DNA from: Poriferisodalis sp965116245
GTDB lineage: Bacteria; Actinomycetota; Acidimicrobiia; Acidimicrobiales; Poriferisodalaceae
Assembly: GCA_965116245.1 (NCBI GenBank)
Contig: OZ220497.1
Coordinates: forward strand, 1,674,001 to 1,738,000
Direction of reading: 5' to 3'
DNA length: 64,000 nucleotides
Below are positions 53,379 to 62,685 of this stretch, in pieces. How positions within the stretch are numbered: the stretch's first letter is position 1; each line of letters starts with the position of its first letter. Below the pieces are notes generated by a model. It did no database searches, was not told where the DNA came from, and saw only the letters and a list, made by a program, of their open reading frames with translations. Position numbers and translations under genes: made by a program.

Positions 53379-54935
53379 CTAGGGTGCGCGGGCTTGGTTG
53401 GTTGTTGGGTCTGGTGGATCGGCTCCTGGCACATGATCGGCCTGTTTCGCTGTTGCTGGTTGGGCTTGCCAGGTGCCGTTGGGTTGGCGGACGATGCGGT
53501 GGTTGTGTTCGTGTAGTTGGTGGTGGTGTCGGTGGCATAGCAGCACCAGATTGTCGATGTTGGTGGGTCCGCCGTTGGCCCAGTGGATGATGTGGTGCGC
53601 GTCGCAGCGGGATGGTGGTTGTTTGCAGTCGGGCCATTGGCAGTGGCCGTCGCGTGCGATGAGCAAGCGGCGTAGTCCTGTTGGCACGGTGCGGCGGGCG
53701 CGTCCGACGTCTGGGGATCCGCCTGGTCCGCCCAAGATGATGGGTATGAGCTGCGCGTCACAAGCCAGGGCGCGTACTACTTCGGATGGGAGTTCGACAC
53801 CCGCGTCGGTGACACCAGTTGCGTCAGTGGATTGTCTTAGCGCGTCTAGGTCGATCAGCACACTGATTTGCGCTGACGGCAAACGCGGCGCCGTGTCGGT
53901 GCTGTTTGCATCTGTCTTGCTTGCACCGGCGCTGTTTGAAACAGTGCTGCTCGCATTGGTGTTGCTTGTGTAGCGGCTGTTTGCATGGCGGCGGTTGTGG
54001 TTGTGTAGCCGGGTGACTGCTTGTTCGTCAGCCGTGTTGTTGGTGAGTCCTGCGAGTGCGTAAGCGAGCACGTCAGCGTCTCGCTGAGCGGGACTGCGCC
54101 GACCGTTGCGAATCTGCTTGTCGTTGATCCAGTACTGCGATCGCAGAGTTTCAAGGGTGGCTTCGATTTGTGCTGCGGCGCGCGGATCGAATCGGGCCCA
54201 TAGTTTGAGCATTCCTTCGTGATCCCGTCGCCAGCCAGCACCGCGGGCTTCGCGTTGACGTTTGAAACGCTCCATAGCGGTTTCGTTGACGCACTCAGCT
54301 TCGTGGACACTTCGACGAGTCTGATCAGAATCCTCCACGACAGCCGCGGTGAGCAGCTCTGCGCGTGTTTCGTCGGTGACGCGAGCGTCGCATAGCACTT
54401 CGGCTTGGGCGGGAGTGATGTTCCCTTCCGAGAGTGACTGCAACACTTGGCTGTGTTCGCGGGCTTTTTGGGCGGTGCGTGTGATGCGGCGCGCGTCGCG
54501 TTCGCTTACGCCTGTGGCTTCGCGCAGTTCGACATGTGGGCTCACGTCGGGCACGCGGCCGTGGCTGTTGAGTTGGTCTAGTGCGCGTAGGACTTCGATT
54601 CGGTAGCCCGCTGTTTGGTTCTCATGGCGCTGAATATCACCCAACACGCCCAGCAGCTCACCACGCTCAAGCCCAGCAAGACCCGCAGCATCCAAACGAC
54701 GCAACACCAACACCCCAACCTCGCCTGACGGGACGGCTGCACCAGTAGCACCGGCAGCATCAATCGCACCAGTCTCTGTGCCGCCGCTGACTGCGCTGTT
54801 GATGACATAGCTGTTGATGACGGGTCCGTTGCCGACAGTGCCGACCGTGCTTGGGGCCTCAACGGTGTCCAAGGCACGCACCGAATCAGCCTCCCGATTG
54901 GCTCGGCTGGCGCGGTCCGATCCTTCCATCAACAT
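53379..54935 (-). CDS. DUF222/HNH endonuclease-domain protein (13E12-repeat type)
   Basis: 518 residues. Residues about 70-320 are the helical DUF222 region (LDAAGLAGLERGELLGVLGD, GNITPAQAEVLCDARV, DPRAAAQIEATLETLRSQY). A Ser/Thr/Asn-rich variable stretch follows. The C-terminal HNH nuclease has CQWPDCKQPPSRCDAHHI, HWANGGPTNIDNL and LLCHRHHHQLHE. The family includes the multicopy 13E12 repeat proteins of mycobacteria; its role is not settled, perhaps a mobile or recombination-linked nuclease. The 5' end is embedded in 122-bp tandem repeats. The tail is Pro/Gln/Thr-rich. Confidence 0.87.
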   Translation of the reverse strand: MLMEGSDRASRANREADSVRALDTVEAPSTVGTVGNGPVINSYVINSAVSGGTETGAIDAAGATGAAVPSGEVGVLVLRRLDAAGLAGLERGELLGVLGDIQRHENQTAGYRIEVLRALDQLNSHGRVPDVSPHVELREATGVSERDARRITRTAQKAREHSQVLQSLSEGNITPAQAEVLCDARVTDETRAELLTAAVVEDSDQTRRSVHEAECVNETAMERFKRQREARGAGWRRDHEGMLKLWARFDPRAAAQIEATLETLRSQYWINDKQIRNGRRSPAQRDADVLAYALAGLTNNTADEQAVTRLHNHNRRHANSRYTSNTNASSTVSNSAGASKTDANSTDTAPRLPSAQISVLIDLDALRQSTDATGVTDAGVELPSEVVRALACDAQLIPIILGGPGGSPDVGRARRTVPTGLRRLLIARDGHCQWPDCKQPPSRCDAHHIIHWANGGPTNIDNLVLLCHRHHHQLHEHNHRIVRQPNGTWQAQPATAKQADHVPGADPPDPTTNQARAP

Positions 54936-55174
54936 GACGGCAACAGTACGAAGGGGGTGTTACACAAACTTGCCGCCAGCCGAAGGGCGCACGAAGCGTT
55001 CGCCATCTGAGCTGCCCGATTCGCTTGGTTGATGCCGTCGGGCCGGTTCTTCAACATGACGGCGACAGTACGAAGGGGGCGTTACACAAACTTGCCGCCA
55101 GCCGAAGGGCGCACGAAGCGTTCGCCATCTGAGCTGCCCGGTTCGCTTGGTTGATGCCGTCGGGCCGGTTCTTC
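54931..55174. repeat. Two 122-bp direct repeats at the 5' end of the HNH gene, plus decayed third copy
   Basis: The copies (54931-55052 and 55053-55174) differ at three positions. On the minus strand each contains TTCGTACTGT(T/C)GCCGTCATGTTG. In copy 1 that ATG is the HNH start. In copy 2 it opens MLKNRPDGINQANRAAQ, which looks like the HNH N-terminus MLMEGSDRASRANREAD. A third, diverged copy starts at 55175. These appear to be duplicated 5' regions of HNH genes; the 356-bp gap contains nothing else recognised. Confidence 0.85.
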
Positions 55175-55291
55175 AACATGACAACAACCGTACGAAGACG
55201 GTGTGACATAAACGGTTTGCCAGCCGCGAAGCACAGACGGCGTCTACTGCGGGAGAGCAGCATCAGGGCAGCGTCGGCGGGGAAGGCTCAG

Positions 55292-57853
55292 CTAGGTCTC
55301 GATTAGCTCCAGGATCGAGGTCTCCGACAGGCTGGTGCGGATGTCGGTATCGGCCACCGCCGGCACGTCGGGACACCAGCGTGACATAGCCGCTTCCAGG
55401 GCGGATTTCACCCTGACGGCAATTGCCCGGGCGTCGGCTCGGTCGCACTCAATCACGACACTGTCGTGGACCGTCTGAACTGCGCTGGCGGACGGATAGT
55501 TCGCCAAGATCGCACTCAGCCGCCCATACGCTTCCAACATTACGTCTGCTACGCCGCCTTGGATGGGGGCGTTGCGGTAGGCGTTGGCCATCTGGCCCAC
55601 TCTCGTGTGCAGCGCTCGCTGCAGCAGATAGTGCTGCTTGGTGCAGCCCATAGCGATGCCTACTTCGTCAACCACGGCGCGTCGCAGATACCGGTGCTCA
55701 AGCAGCTTTTCTACGGCTGGGCGAAGCGAGCCCGCTGACGATATTGAGGGGGGCGCCAGATCAAAGCGGTCCAGCACCCGATGCCACACTTGCGCTGGTT
55801 CATGCTTCTCTGAACAGCCGACTACTGCTGCGGCTTCGCCTAGCACCCAGTCCACCGAGAAGGTGAACTGTTGGCGACGCCCAGCCGGTGTCCGGGAGTG
55901 CATTGCCAGTGGCGTGCCATCTGATCTCACGACTACAGGTGCCGCGAATGCCAGTGACCAAGCCACCTCGGATACATCGATTTGGCGTCGGTCAACCTGC
56001 GCGCCTTCGCTGATCGCGGCTGGGTCGATTGTGGTGGACCATTCGGTTGCGAGCAGCGCCTCGTGTATCTCCTCGGCGCTGTGATGTCGACGTTGCTGGT
56101 CGCGCAACGCTCGTCGGGTCTCGTCGGTCCGAGGCCACAGCGCCCCTAGCCGCAACGTCAGCGGCCAATCCACCTCTAGGCAGGTGGCTGCGAAGTGACC
56201 GACGAAACGGTCACGTTCCTCCACCCAGCGGGCAATGCCGGGATACGCAGCTAGGTAGGCGTCGATGAGCGCATCTGCTTCATCGCGGCTGGTCGGCACG
56301 CCAGCGTCGGTGAGACCGCGAGACAACCCTGCACCGCGTTGCCCGTAGAGGATCCCAAAATTGATGCGTTTGGCCTTGGTACGAAACTCCTCATAGCGGG
56401 GTCGATCCATGGCGGCCAGCCCCGCTGGGCCTTCCATGTTCACCCCGAACATCCGCTCGGCGGTGGCAGTGTGAACGTCAAGACCCTGACTGAATGCGGT
56501 CCGTAGCCCTTCGTCTCCCGCTAGCTGAGTCGCAAAGCGCAGCTCGGCCTGGTTCAGATCGGAGTAGACGAAGACGCGCTCATCGGCAGGTTTGATGTAT
56601 GGCTTCAGCCGAGGAGTGAAGTTTTGGGCATTCGGATTGCGGCTGGCCAGCCGGCCCGTGTTGGTGCCCACGACCTGCAAATACTCCGGGTGCAACCGCC
56701 CGTCGGGCCACAGATGGTCGCGCATGGTCAGCCCATAGGTGCTCAAGGTCTTGGACAGATCGCGATAGGCCAGCAGCGCTTCGCAGATGTCACTGCCTAT
56801 GCCAGCCAGCACCGACTTTCCCAGCGAATCGGTGGGTGCGAGCGGGCGGGGCCGACCATCAGTCTTGGTTGTCCATGCCTCTACCTGGTCTTTCGCGAAG
56901 TGATTCAGCACGTTGCGAACCTGCTGCTCGCTCTCGGGATTCCAGCTCGGTTGCAGGCCATCACCGAACAGGTCGCCCTGTCCGCCGCCGGTTAGCTCAG
57001 CAAGTCGGGTAATCACCTCAGTGCGTTTTTGTGCAAGTGTTTCAAGCGCGGCTTCCCACCCGTCGGGGTCAAACGGGAGACCGGCTCGCTCCATACGGTC
57101 CAAAAACGGCCGCGCTGCCTGCTCTATGCGGCAGACCTCCTCCAAGCCAGCTTCGGCTAGTCGTAAGCGCAACTGATCCGATACCCACAGTGTCTCAACG
57201 ACGTCTGCGGCTGCGTAGGCCACTTGGCGGTCGCTGAGTGGTCCGTGGGCCGTATAGGAGAGCTGCGTAGTGGCTTTGCCTTCAACGCTCAAGCCCAGAT
57301 AGTGCTCGGCGGCCCAAGCCAAGCCGTGAAAGAAACTGAAGCCGGTTAGACCTTGGTGCAACAACGCATCGGCCAACTGGGCGTCCCACCAACGAAGCGA
57401 TTCGACCGCAGAACCGGCCGCTATGGCTGGATTGATGAGGTGGGTGTCAATGACTCGGTCGTCAAAGGTTGCGTTCCATGCGTCAGATGCCAGCTTTGCG
57501 ATGCCTAAGCCCTCGTGCAGCGCTGTCGCTAGCTCGCCTACATCGTGGTGGGTGACATCAACGACCCAGGCTCGTTCGGAGCCACTGAGGTCTCGAGTCG
57601 CTGCGGCTATGACCCGAAGCTGCGGAACGTGGCCCCGGAGTTTGAGTTGACCAGGCTCGTACACCGTCTCGGTGTCGACGGCTCGTGCTGTTGAGGTGGC
57701 CAATGCGTCGACAAAGTCCGCAAGTGCGTCACAGGTCACGAACGTGATCGGCACCTGCGCTGGATCCGCCGAAGCTGTGGGGCGCGGGTCGAGTCGCCTC
57801 GGGTCAAGTTTGCCAGTGCTTGGCGGAGTAGCAGCGGCGTCGACGGAGTCCAC
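55292..57853 (-). CDS. Bifunctional 3'-5' exonuclease / family A DNA polymerase, Pol I type
   Basis: 853 residues from GTG. No 5' nuclease domain; it starts with a DnaQ-like 3'-5' exonuclease (AVDTETV with the Asp-x-Glu pair, then SDAWNATFD and YAAADVVET). The polymerase part has GRLASRNPNAQN, motif A VYSDLNQAELRFA, motif B KAKRINFGILYGQ and motif C TVHDSVVIE, with catalytic Asp kept in A and C but Ser after the motif C Asp where Glu is usual. About 270 residues separate motifs B and C, longer than in classical Pol I. Probably an accessory or repair polymerase; the main polA would be elsewhere. Confidence 0.88.
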   Translation of the reverse strand: MDSVDAAATPPSTGKLDPRRLDPRPTASADPAQVPITFVTCDALADFVDALATSTARAVDTETVYEPGQLKLRGHVPQLRVIAAATRDLSGSERAWVVDVTHHDVGELATALHEGLGIAKLASDAWNATFDDRVIDTHLINPAIAAGSAVESLRWWDAQLADALLHQGLTGFSFFHGLAWAAEHYLGLSVEGKATTQLSYTAHGPLSDRQVAYAAADVVETLWVSDQLRLRLAEAGLEEVCRIEQAARPFLDRMERAGLPFDPDGWEAALETLAQKRTEVITRLAELTGGGQGDLFGDGLQPSWNPESEQQVRNVLNHFAKDQVEAWTTKTDGRPRPLAPTDSLGKSVLAGIGSDICEALLAYRDLSKTLSTYGLTMRDHLWPDGRLHPEYLQVVGTNTGRLASRNPNAQNFTPRLKPYIKPADERVFVYSDLNQAELRFATQLAGDEGLRTAFSQGLDVHTATAERMFGVNMEGPAGLAAMDRPRYEEFRTKAKRINFGILYGQRGAGLSRGLTDAGVPTSRDEADALIDAYLAAYPGIARWVEERDRFVGHFAATCLEVDWPLTLRLGALWPRTDETRRALRDQQRRHHSAEEIHEALLATEWSTTIDPAAISEGAQVDRRQIDVSEVAWSLAFAAPVVVRSDGTPLAMHSRTPAGRRQQFTFSVDWVLGEAAAVVGCSEKHEPAQVWHRVLDRFDLAPPSISSAGSLRPAVEKLLEHRYLRRAVVDEVGIAMGCTKQHYLLQRALHTRVGQMANAYRNAPIQGGVADVMLEAYGRLSAILANYPSASAVQTVHDSVVIECDRADARAIAVRVKSALEAAMSRWCPDVPAVADTDIRTSLSETSILELIET

Positions 57854-58016
57854 GTTCGTACCCTATGACCGCTATGTGACAACAACCGGCAGCCGCGTTC
57901 TTGGGGTCGCCACCGATCGGGAAACCTCCTCATTTCAACATGGGGAAACGCGGGAGCCTCGAGGCTGAGGGAAACTCGGGCGATTTGTCAGCTAGTGCTG
58001 TAACTCACTGGGTGAA

Positions 58017-59087
58017 TCACGGGTACTGAACAGCGATGAAGTCCTCTGGCGATCCCTCGCCCGCTTCGGTCTCAGCTTCAATCAGCGCATGAAGTCTCTT
58101 GGCGACAGGCCCCACTCTGCCGTTTCCTATGGGAGCGCCGTCCCATTCCACTACCGGGAAGACGTGGGTATCACCGCCTGACATGATGAGTTCGGCTCCG
58201 GCTCGGGCTTCGTCTGCCAAGAGTGGCCGTTGCTCTACTGCGCGCAACAAACCTTCGTCGCGCAGCGGGCCGCGAGCTAAATCCAGTAGGCGTCTCATGG
58301 TGGTGCCGTGCAGGATTCCGTCAAATGGGGGAGTCACGAACACGCCATCACTGCTCACGCTGCAGACGTTCAGCACGCACGCCTCGGCGATATAGCCCCC
58401 GTCGTCCACGATGATGCCGAAGGTGCCGCCGTTATCGGCTGCTTCCATGTGTGTTAGCACGTTCAGTAGATAGTTGTTTGACTTGATCTGGGCCAGCAGC
58501 GGCGGTTTCATGGGCGTGTGACGCACCGTAGCTTCGCGAAACCCATCTCTCATTGGATCGAATCCGCCCGCACCGAAGCTCATGGGGTCTAGCACCACGC
58601 AGTAGAAGCACGTCTCCTCACACTCCGCGGGCATGAACGAGAAACCGCCCGGACCGGCTGTCATCCAGTACCGGACAATGCCGTTGCGAGCTCCCGAGGA
58701 AGCAACTGTGTCTGCGACAATCTCGATGAGTTGGTCCTTTGACCATTGGACTTTGAGGCGAGCGCCAGCGGCGCTAGCCAGTAGTCGGTCGATATGGATG
58801 CCGAGGCGGTACAGCCGTCCGTTCACCAGCGAGCAGGTGTCAAACACGCCATGCCCTCGATGGACCATGTGGTCATCAAGCGGCACTGTCATAACGGTGG
58901 GATCAGTGACCACACCGCCGAGATAGGAACTGAACATGGCGTAGCAGCCGCGCTTGCCCTTGCGCTTGGCTGTCATGCGTTGAACTGCTTCGGCGGCACT
59001 GAGCACTTGGCGACCCGGGCGCAGACCTGCACTAGACGTGTGGCGCGTCGCAGCATCACCATCTTGGGGGACCGTCCGCAGCGCCAC
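58017..59087 (-). CDS. Class IV PLP aminotransferase
   Basis: 356 residues. Fold type IV: VPLDDHMVHRGHGVFDT, PLP-Lys in LLAQIKSNNYLLN, the Glu of GGYIAEACVLNV that contacts the pyridine nitrogen, and phosphate loop DGILHGTTMRRLL. Could be a D-amino-acid or branched-chain aminotransferase or an aminodeoxychorismate lyase; the sequence alone does not decide. The first 45 residues are not conserved. It ends 163 bp before the polymerase gene on the same strand. Confidence 0.87.
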   Translation of the reverse strand: MALRTVPQDGDAATRHTSSAGLRPGRQVLSAAEAVQRMTAKRKGKRGCYAMFSSYLGGVVTDPTVMTVPLDDHMVHRGHGVFDTCSLVNGRLYRLGIHIDRLLASAAGARLKVQWSKDQLIEIVADTVASSGARNGIVRYWMTAGPGGFSFMPAECEETCFYCVVLDPMSFGAGGFDPMRDGFREATVRHTPMKPPLLAQIKSNNYLLNVLTHMEAADNGGTFGIIVDDGGYIAEACVLNVCSVSSDGVFVTPPFDGILHGTTMRRLLDLARGPLRDEGLLRAVEQRPLLADEARAGAELIMSGGDTHVFPVVEWDGAPIGNGRVGPVAKRLHALIEAETEAGEGSPEDFIAVQYP

Positions 59088-59210
59088 GTTCGCATCCTAG
59101 ATGCGCTGTCCCTTCGGCTTGAGGGAGTGTTGGCAATCTCGGCGAAGCTGACAGTCTTGGCGGCACATCGCCCGATACCTGGCGGCCACCTCGCATAGCC
59201 TCACGCGGTA

Positions 59211-59810
59211 ATGGCGGTTCCAGATGCGCAGGATGCCTCTCCGACATTCGGGCCCACGGCATTGCTCACACCGGCCAACCTGGTGACCATCGCCCGGATC
59301 GCTGTTTCGCCAGTCTTCATTGTGATGGTCGTATCTTGGGGGGCGCAGTGGACAACATTCGCTGTCGGGTTCGTCATTGCCGCGACGGACTATCTCGACG
59401 GCACACTTGCCCGACGTCACGGGGCTACTCGCGCTGGTGCCTTCCTGGATCCGTTGGCAGACAAGGTGCTAGTGCTTGGCGGGATGGCTGCGCTTGTGTG
59501 GAACGGTCAGTTCCACGCTGCTCCGGTGCTCATCATCGCGGTGCGAGAGCTGGCGATTAGTGCCTATCGGTCTCGTGCGAGCCGACGGGGTATCACTGTG
59601 CCCGCGACCAAGCTGGCCAAGTGGAAGACCTTCGTTCAGTTATGGGCCATTGGCTTCGCGGTCATGCCCCCAACCGCAAGCGAAGCTCATTGGGTAGCTA
59701 CTTCAACCCTGTGGCTAGCAGTCGCGCTAACGATGTGGACTGGCTGGTCGTACCTTCGCTCGGCTCGCATTGTGGCCGCTGAGCAGCGCAGCGACAAAGC
59801 CTGCGGCTGA
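59211..59810 (+). CDS. pgsA: CDP-diacylglycerol--glycerol-3-phosphate 3-phosphatidyltransferase
   Basis: 199 residues with about five membrane spans. The CDP-alcohol phosphotransferase signature is complete: DGTLARRHGATRAG, then DPLAD with both catalytic Asp. N-terminal LTPANLVTIARI is the usual entry helix. It makes phosphatidylglycerol phosphate at the inner membrane. pgsA before cinA is a common order in actinobacteria. The gap to cinA contains degenerate gcggac/gcctagtg repeats. Confidence 0.9.
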   Translation: MAVPDAQDASPTFGPTALLTPANLVTIARIAVSPVFIVMVVSWGAQWTTFAVGFVIAATDYLDGTLARRHGATRAGAFLDPLADKVLVLGGMAALVWNGQFHAAPVLIIAVRELAISAYRSRASRRGITVPATKLAKWKTFVQLWAIGFAVMPPTASEAHWVATSTLWLAVALTMWTGWSYLRSARIVAAEQRSDKACG

Positions 59811-59929
59811 CTCACTCGGGCCATGCGGAGCGGGGGCGCTCCTGTGTGGACGCTTAGAAGCGCAGGCGGACACTAAGTTCGTACAGGCGGATGCCTAGTG
59901 GCATTAGCGGACGCCTAGTGTCACAGCTT

Positions 59930-61489
59930 GTGAAAACAGAGATCATCGCGGTGGGCACCGAACTATTGCTGGGCCAGATCGTCGACACCAACTCGTCATG
60001 GATGGGCGAACAACTCGCTTTGGCTGGCCTGGACAGCCACTACCAAACGAAAGTCGGCGACAACTTCGATCGCATTGAGGCGTCTCTACGACTGGCGCTT
60101 GACCGTAGCGACGCGGTCATCGTGTGCGGCGGTCTGGGGCCCACACCCGACGACATCACCCGCGATGTCCTGGCGTCGGTTATGGGTGTTGAACTGGTTT
60201 TCCAAGAGAGCATCGCCGAGCGGATTCGGGCCATGTTCGCAAGTCGCAATCGCGCCATGCCCGAGAACAACTTGCGCCAGGCCATGGTGCCCGAAGGCGC
60301 AACGCCTATTCCCCAACAGCCCGGCACAGCGCCTGGCTTGATAGCACCGATTCGTTGGGTGCCTGGTGTAGGACCGGTGTCGGTCGATGGACAGTCAGAC
60401 GGGCTATCTGACTGGCCGTCTGGCAGTCCATCTAGCAACAATGCGCAGGCGGCGCATCGGGTCGTGTACCTAGTGCCGGGTGTTCCCTCTGAAATGCGAG
60501 CGATGCTGCACGGCACCGTCTTGGCGGACTTGCAGCGCCGCGCTGGTGTTAGTGCCGCCATCGAAAGCCGGGTGCTGCGCACGTGGGGTCAGAGCGAATC
60601 GGGCCTGGCTGAAATGTTGGCCGGTCGCATCGACGAACTGGAGGAAACCGCCAACCCGACGCTTGCGTTTCTTGCAAGCGGAATCGAGGGAATAAAGGTC
60701 CGCATTACCGCCAAGGCGTCCGATTCGGCCGAGGCATTGAAGCTAATCAATGCTGAGCAAGCGGTGCTGGAGCCCTTGCTCGGAGACTTGATCTTCGCCT
60801 ACGACGACGACACGATGGAAACCGCAGTGCTGACCCAGTTAAAACGACTGGGGCTGACACTGGGCGTGGCTGAGACGATAACCGGCGGTCGCATGGCGAA
60901 TCGGCTGTCGTCGGCGGAGGCCAGATTGCGAGCTGGTGCCACCCTCAGTGAGGCGACGCCCGGCGACGCTGCACTGGCGGGTTCGGATAGCGACGACCAG
61001 TCAAACCCGTCAGACTCAAGCAGATTCGTGGGAGAACCCGGCTTTTTGGCAGGCGCAGTTTTCGCAGGAGGCATAGTGGCCCGCTCGGAATATTTGGCTG
61101 AGTACCTGATTCAAGCTGGCTCCTCGGAAGCCTCCCCACCGGCCGACGGGGATCCCTCGGCGGCATCTGTCGCTTCAGCGCCACCCCTCGCGAGTGCTCC
61201 AGGAGCTCAAGCACTGGCTCGGGCGGCGCGTTTGCGCACCGGCGCAAGTGTGGGACTGGCAGTGACTGCTGTGGACAACAGCGCATCGGTGCCACAGCAG
61301 CACCCCAACGGAACAGCATTCTTGGCCGTCTCGATGGCTGCACCGGAATCAAATGACAGTACCGGCACTGCGACCGAGCGCGAACTCACCGAAGAGGTCC
61401 ACCTTCCCGGCGACCGCGAACGGCTCGCCGACTACAGCGCCATCTCGGCGCTAAATCTGCTGCGCTTGATGCTGGCTGGCCGTCGCTAG
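59930..61489 (+). CDS. cinA: CinA-family protein (molybdopterin-like domain plus degenerate NMN deamidase domain)
   Basis: 519 residues from GTG, chosen because KTEIIAVGTELLLGQ then begins the protein as in the family; an ATG 39 bases upstream is possible. The N-terminal domain has GGLGPTPDDITRDVL and LVPGVPSEM. The C-terminal nicotinamide-nucleotide amidase domain normally starts with AESCTGG, whose Ser is the nucleophile; here it reads AETITGG, so that activity may be lost or altered. Three Ser/Asp/Ala-rich inserts (about residues 155-180, 330-370 and 400-430) are not usual. Role in NAD recycling or competence is uncertain for this copy. Confidence 0.87.
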   Translation: MKTEIIAVGTELLLGQIVDTNSSWMGEQLALAGLDSHYQTKVGDNFDRIEASLRLALDRSDAVIVCGGLGPTPDDITRDVLASVMGVELVFQESIAERIRAMFASRNRAMPENNLRQAMVPEGATPIPQQPGTAPGLIAPIRWVPGVGPVSVDGQSDGLSDWPSGSPSSNNAQAAHRVVYLVPGVPSEMRAMLHGTVLADLQRRAGVSAAIESRVLRTWGQSESGLAEMLAGRIDELEETANPTLAFLASGIEGIKVRITAKASDSAEALKLINAEQAVLEPLLGDLIFAYDDDTMETAVLTQLKRLGLTLGVAETITGGRMANRLSSAEARLRAGATLSEATPGDAALAGSDSDDQSNPSDSSRFVGEPGFLAGAVFAGGIVARSEYLAEYLIQAGSSEASPPADGDPSAASVASAPPLASAPGAQALARAARLRTGASVGLAVTAVDNSASVPQQHPNGTAFLAVSMAAPESNDSTGTATERELTEEVHLPGDRERLADYSAISALNLLRLMLAGRR

Positions 61490-61593
61490 AGGCCAGATTC
61501 CAGGCTGCCGCTGATAGAGCGTCGTCGATGGAGCGCAGCGGTGTCGCACGAACTCGTCGCACGAACTCGGGCCATCGATGGCAGGCTGACGCG

Positions 61594-62496
61594 ATGCGCT
61601 TCGGATTCTGGACCAAGAACGACCAGCACCCCTCGGCGATCATTGAGTGCTGTCAGCATGCTGAAGCCTCTGGCTGGGATGGCCTGTGGTTCGCCGATCA
61701 TTTCATGCCCAATGAGGACAACGTGGATCAGCCCGTGCATGAGGCGTGGTCGATGTTGGCCGCGCTGGCCGTAACGGTTCCTCGGGTGCGACTCGGCCCG
61801 TTAGTCGCGGGTAACACCTATAGGAATCCAGCACTGACAGCCAAGACAGCGACAACCATTGACCACCTATCCGGTGGCCGGGTGGTGCTTGGCATTGGGG
61901 CCGGTTGGCAGCAGAACGAACACGAGGCCTATGGCTTTGAATTCGGCTCTTTACGCAGCCGCATGGATCGTTTCGACGAGGCGGTCGAGATCATCAGCTC
62001 GTTGTTGGACCAGCACCGAACGAGTTTCGTCGGTGAGCACTACACAGTGGCACAAGCGCCACTCGACCCCAAGCCGGTGCAATCGCCAATACCGCTGCTC
62101 ATTGGAGGTGGTGGCCGTCGGCGCACTCTGCGCACGACAGCCCGCTGGGCCACCGAGTGGAACTACTGGGGCATGCCCAGCGACATAGCCGAACTATGCG
62201 CAGTGCTGGACGGGCACTGCGAGGCGATCGGTCGCGACCCCGCAGAGATCAGTCGGTCTGCGTGCGCATTGCTGTTCATCAATGAGGACTCCGCCAAGCT
62301 GGACCGATTCCGTGGCAGGGACTTCGGCCGGGCCACGATTGTTGGCACGCCCGATGAAGTCGGCGAAGTCGTTGAGCAATATCGGCAAGTCGGCGTTGAG
62401 GAGTTGATCATCCCGGACTTCACGTTCGGTCCTATGGAGGCCAAGAAGCACTCAATGGACCTGTTCATCAACGAGGTAGCGCCGAACTTCAGATAG
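61594..62496 (+). CDS. LLM-class (luciferase-like) F420-dependent oxidoreductase
   Basis: 300 residues; the ATG before RFGFWTKN places the first TIM-barrel strand at the N-terminus, so the 22-residue longer frame was rejected. Pattern: WDGLWFADHFMP, TYRNPALTAKTATTIDHLSGGR, VLGIGAGWQQNEHEAYG, LLIGGGGRRRTL. These match F420-using members more than FMN monooxygenases, and the genome makes F420 (cofD and cofE here). Substrate unknown. It lies upstream of the poly-G promoter on the same strand. Confidence 0.88.
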   Translation: MRFGFWTKNDQHPSAIIECCQHAEASGWDGLWFADHFMPNEDNVDQPVHEAWSMLAALAVTVPRVRLGPLVAGNTYRNPALTAKTATTIDHLSGGRVVLGIGAGWQQNEHEAYGFEFGSLRSRMDRFDEAVEIISSLLDQHRTSFVGEHYTVAQAPLDPKPVQSPIPLLIGGGGRRRTLRTTARWATEWNYWGMPSDIAELCAVLDGHCEAIGRDPAEISRSACALLFINEDSAKLDRFRGRDFGRATIVGTPDEVGEVVEQYRQVGVEELIIPDFTFGPMEAKKHSMDLFINEVAPNFR

Positions 62497-62642
62497 GTCC
62501 CGGGTAGATCCCAGGGTCAGCATCCGCAGCGAAGCTACATCGTCACACCCAGGACGGGTCTGCGCCTAGACGTGGTGACCCGGTTCGGCTTGGCCGCGCG
62601 CTGGTAAACGAGGACAAGACCAAGTCAAGCAGGTCTGCGTGT

Positions 62643-62676
62643 TTGACGGGGGGGGGGGCGGGGTGTGTGCTACACT
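62643..62676 (+). promoter_or_regulatory. Candidate slippable promoter: TTGACG, 11-G tract, extended -10
   Basis: A -35-like TTGACG runs straight into eleven G, and a -10-like TACACT preceded by TGC lies 22 bases after the -35 instead of about 17. Loss of about four to six G would give normal spacing. The 146 bp before it holds nothing recognised. Confidence 0.5.
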
Positions 62677-62685
62677 CTGCCCGCT

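Noticed and set aside
55051..55263. 70-codon frame upstream of the HNH gene
   Set aside because: Part of it equals a duplicated HNH 5' end and it stops soon after; kept only as repeat evidence.
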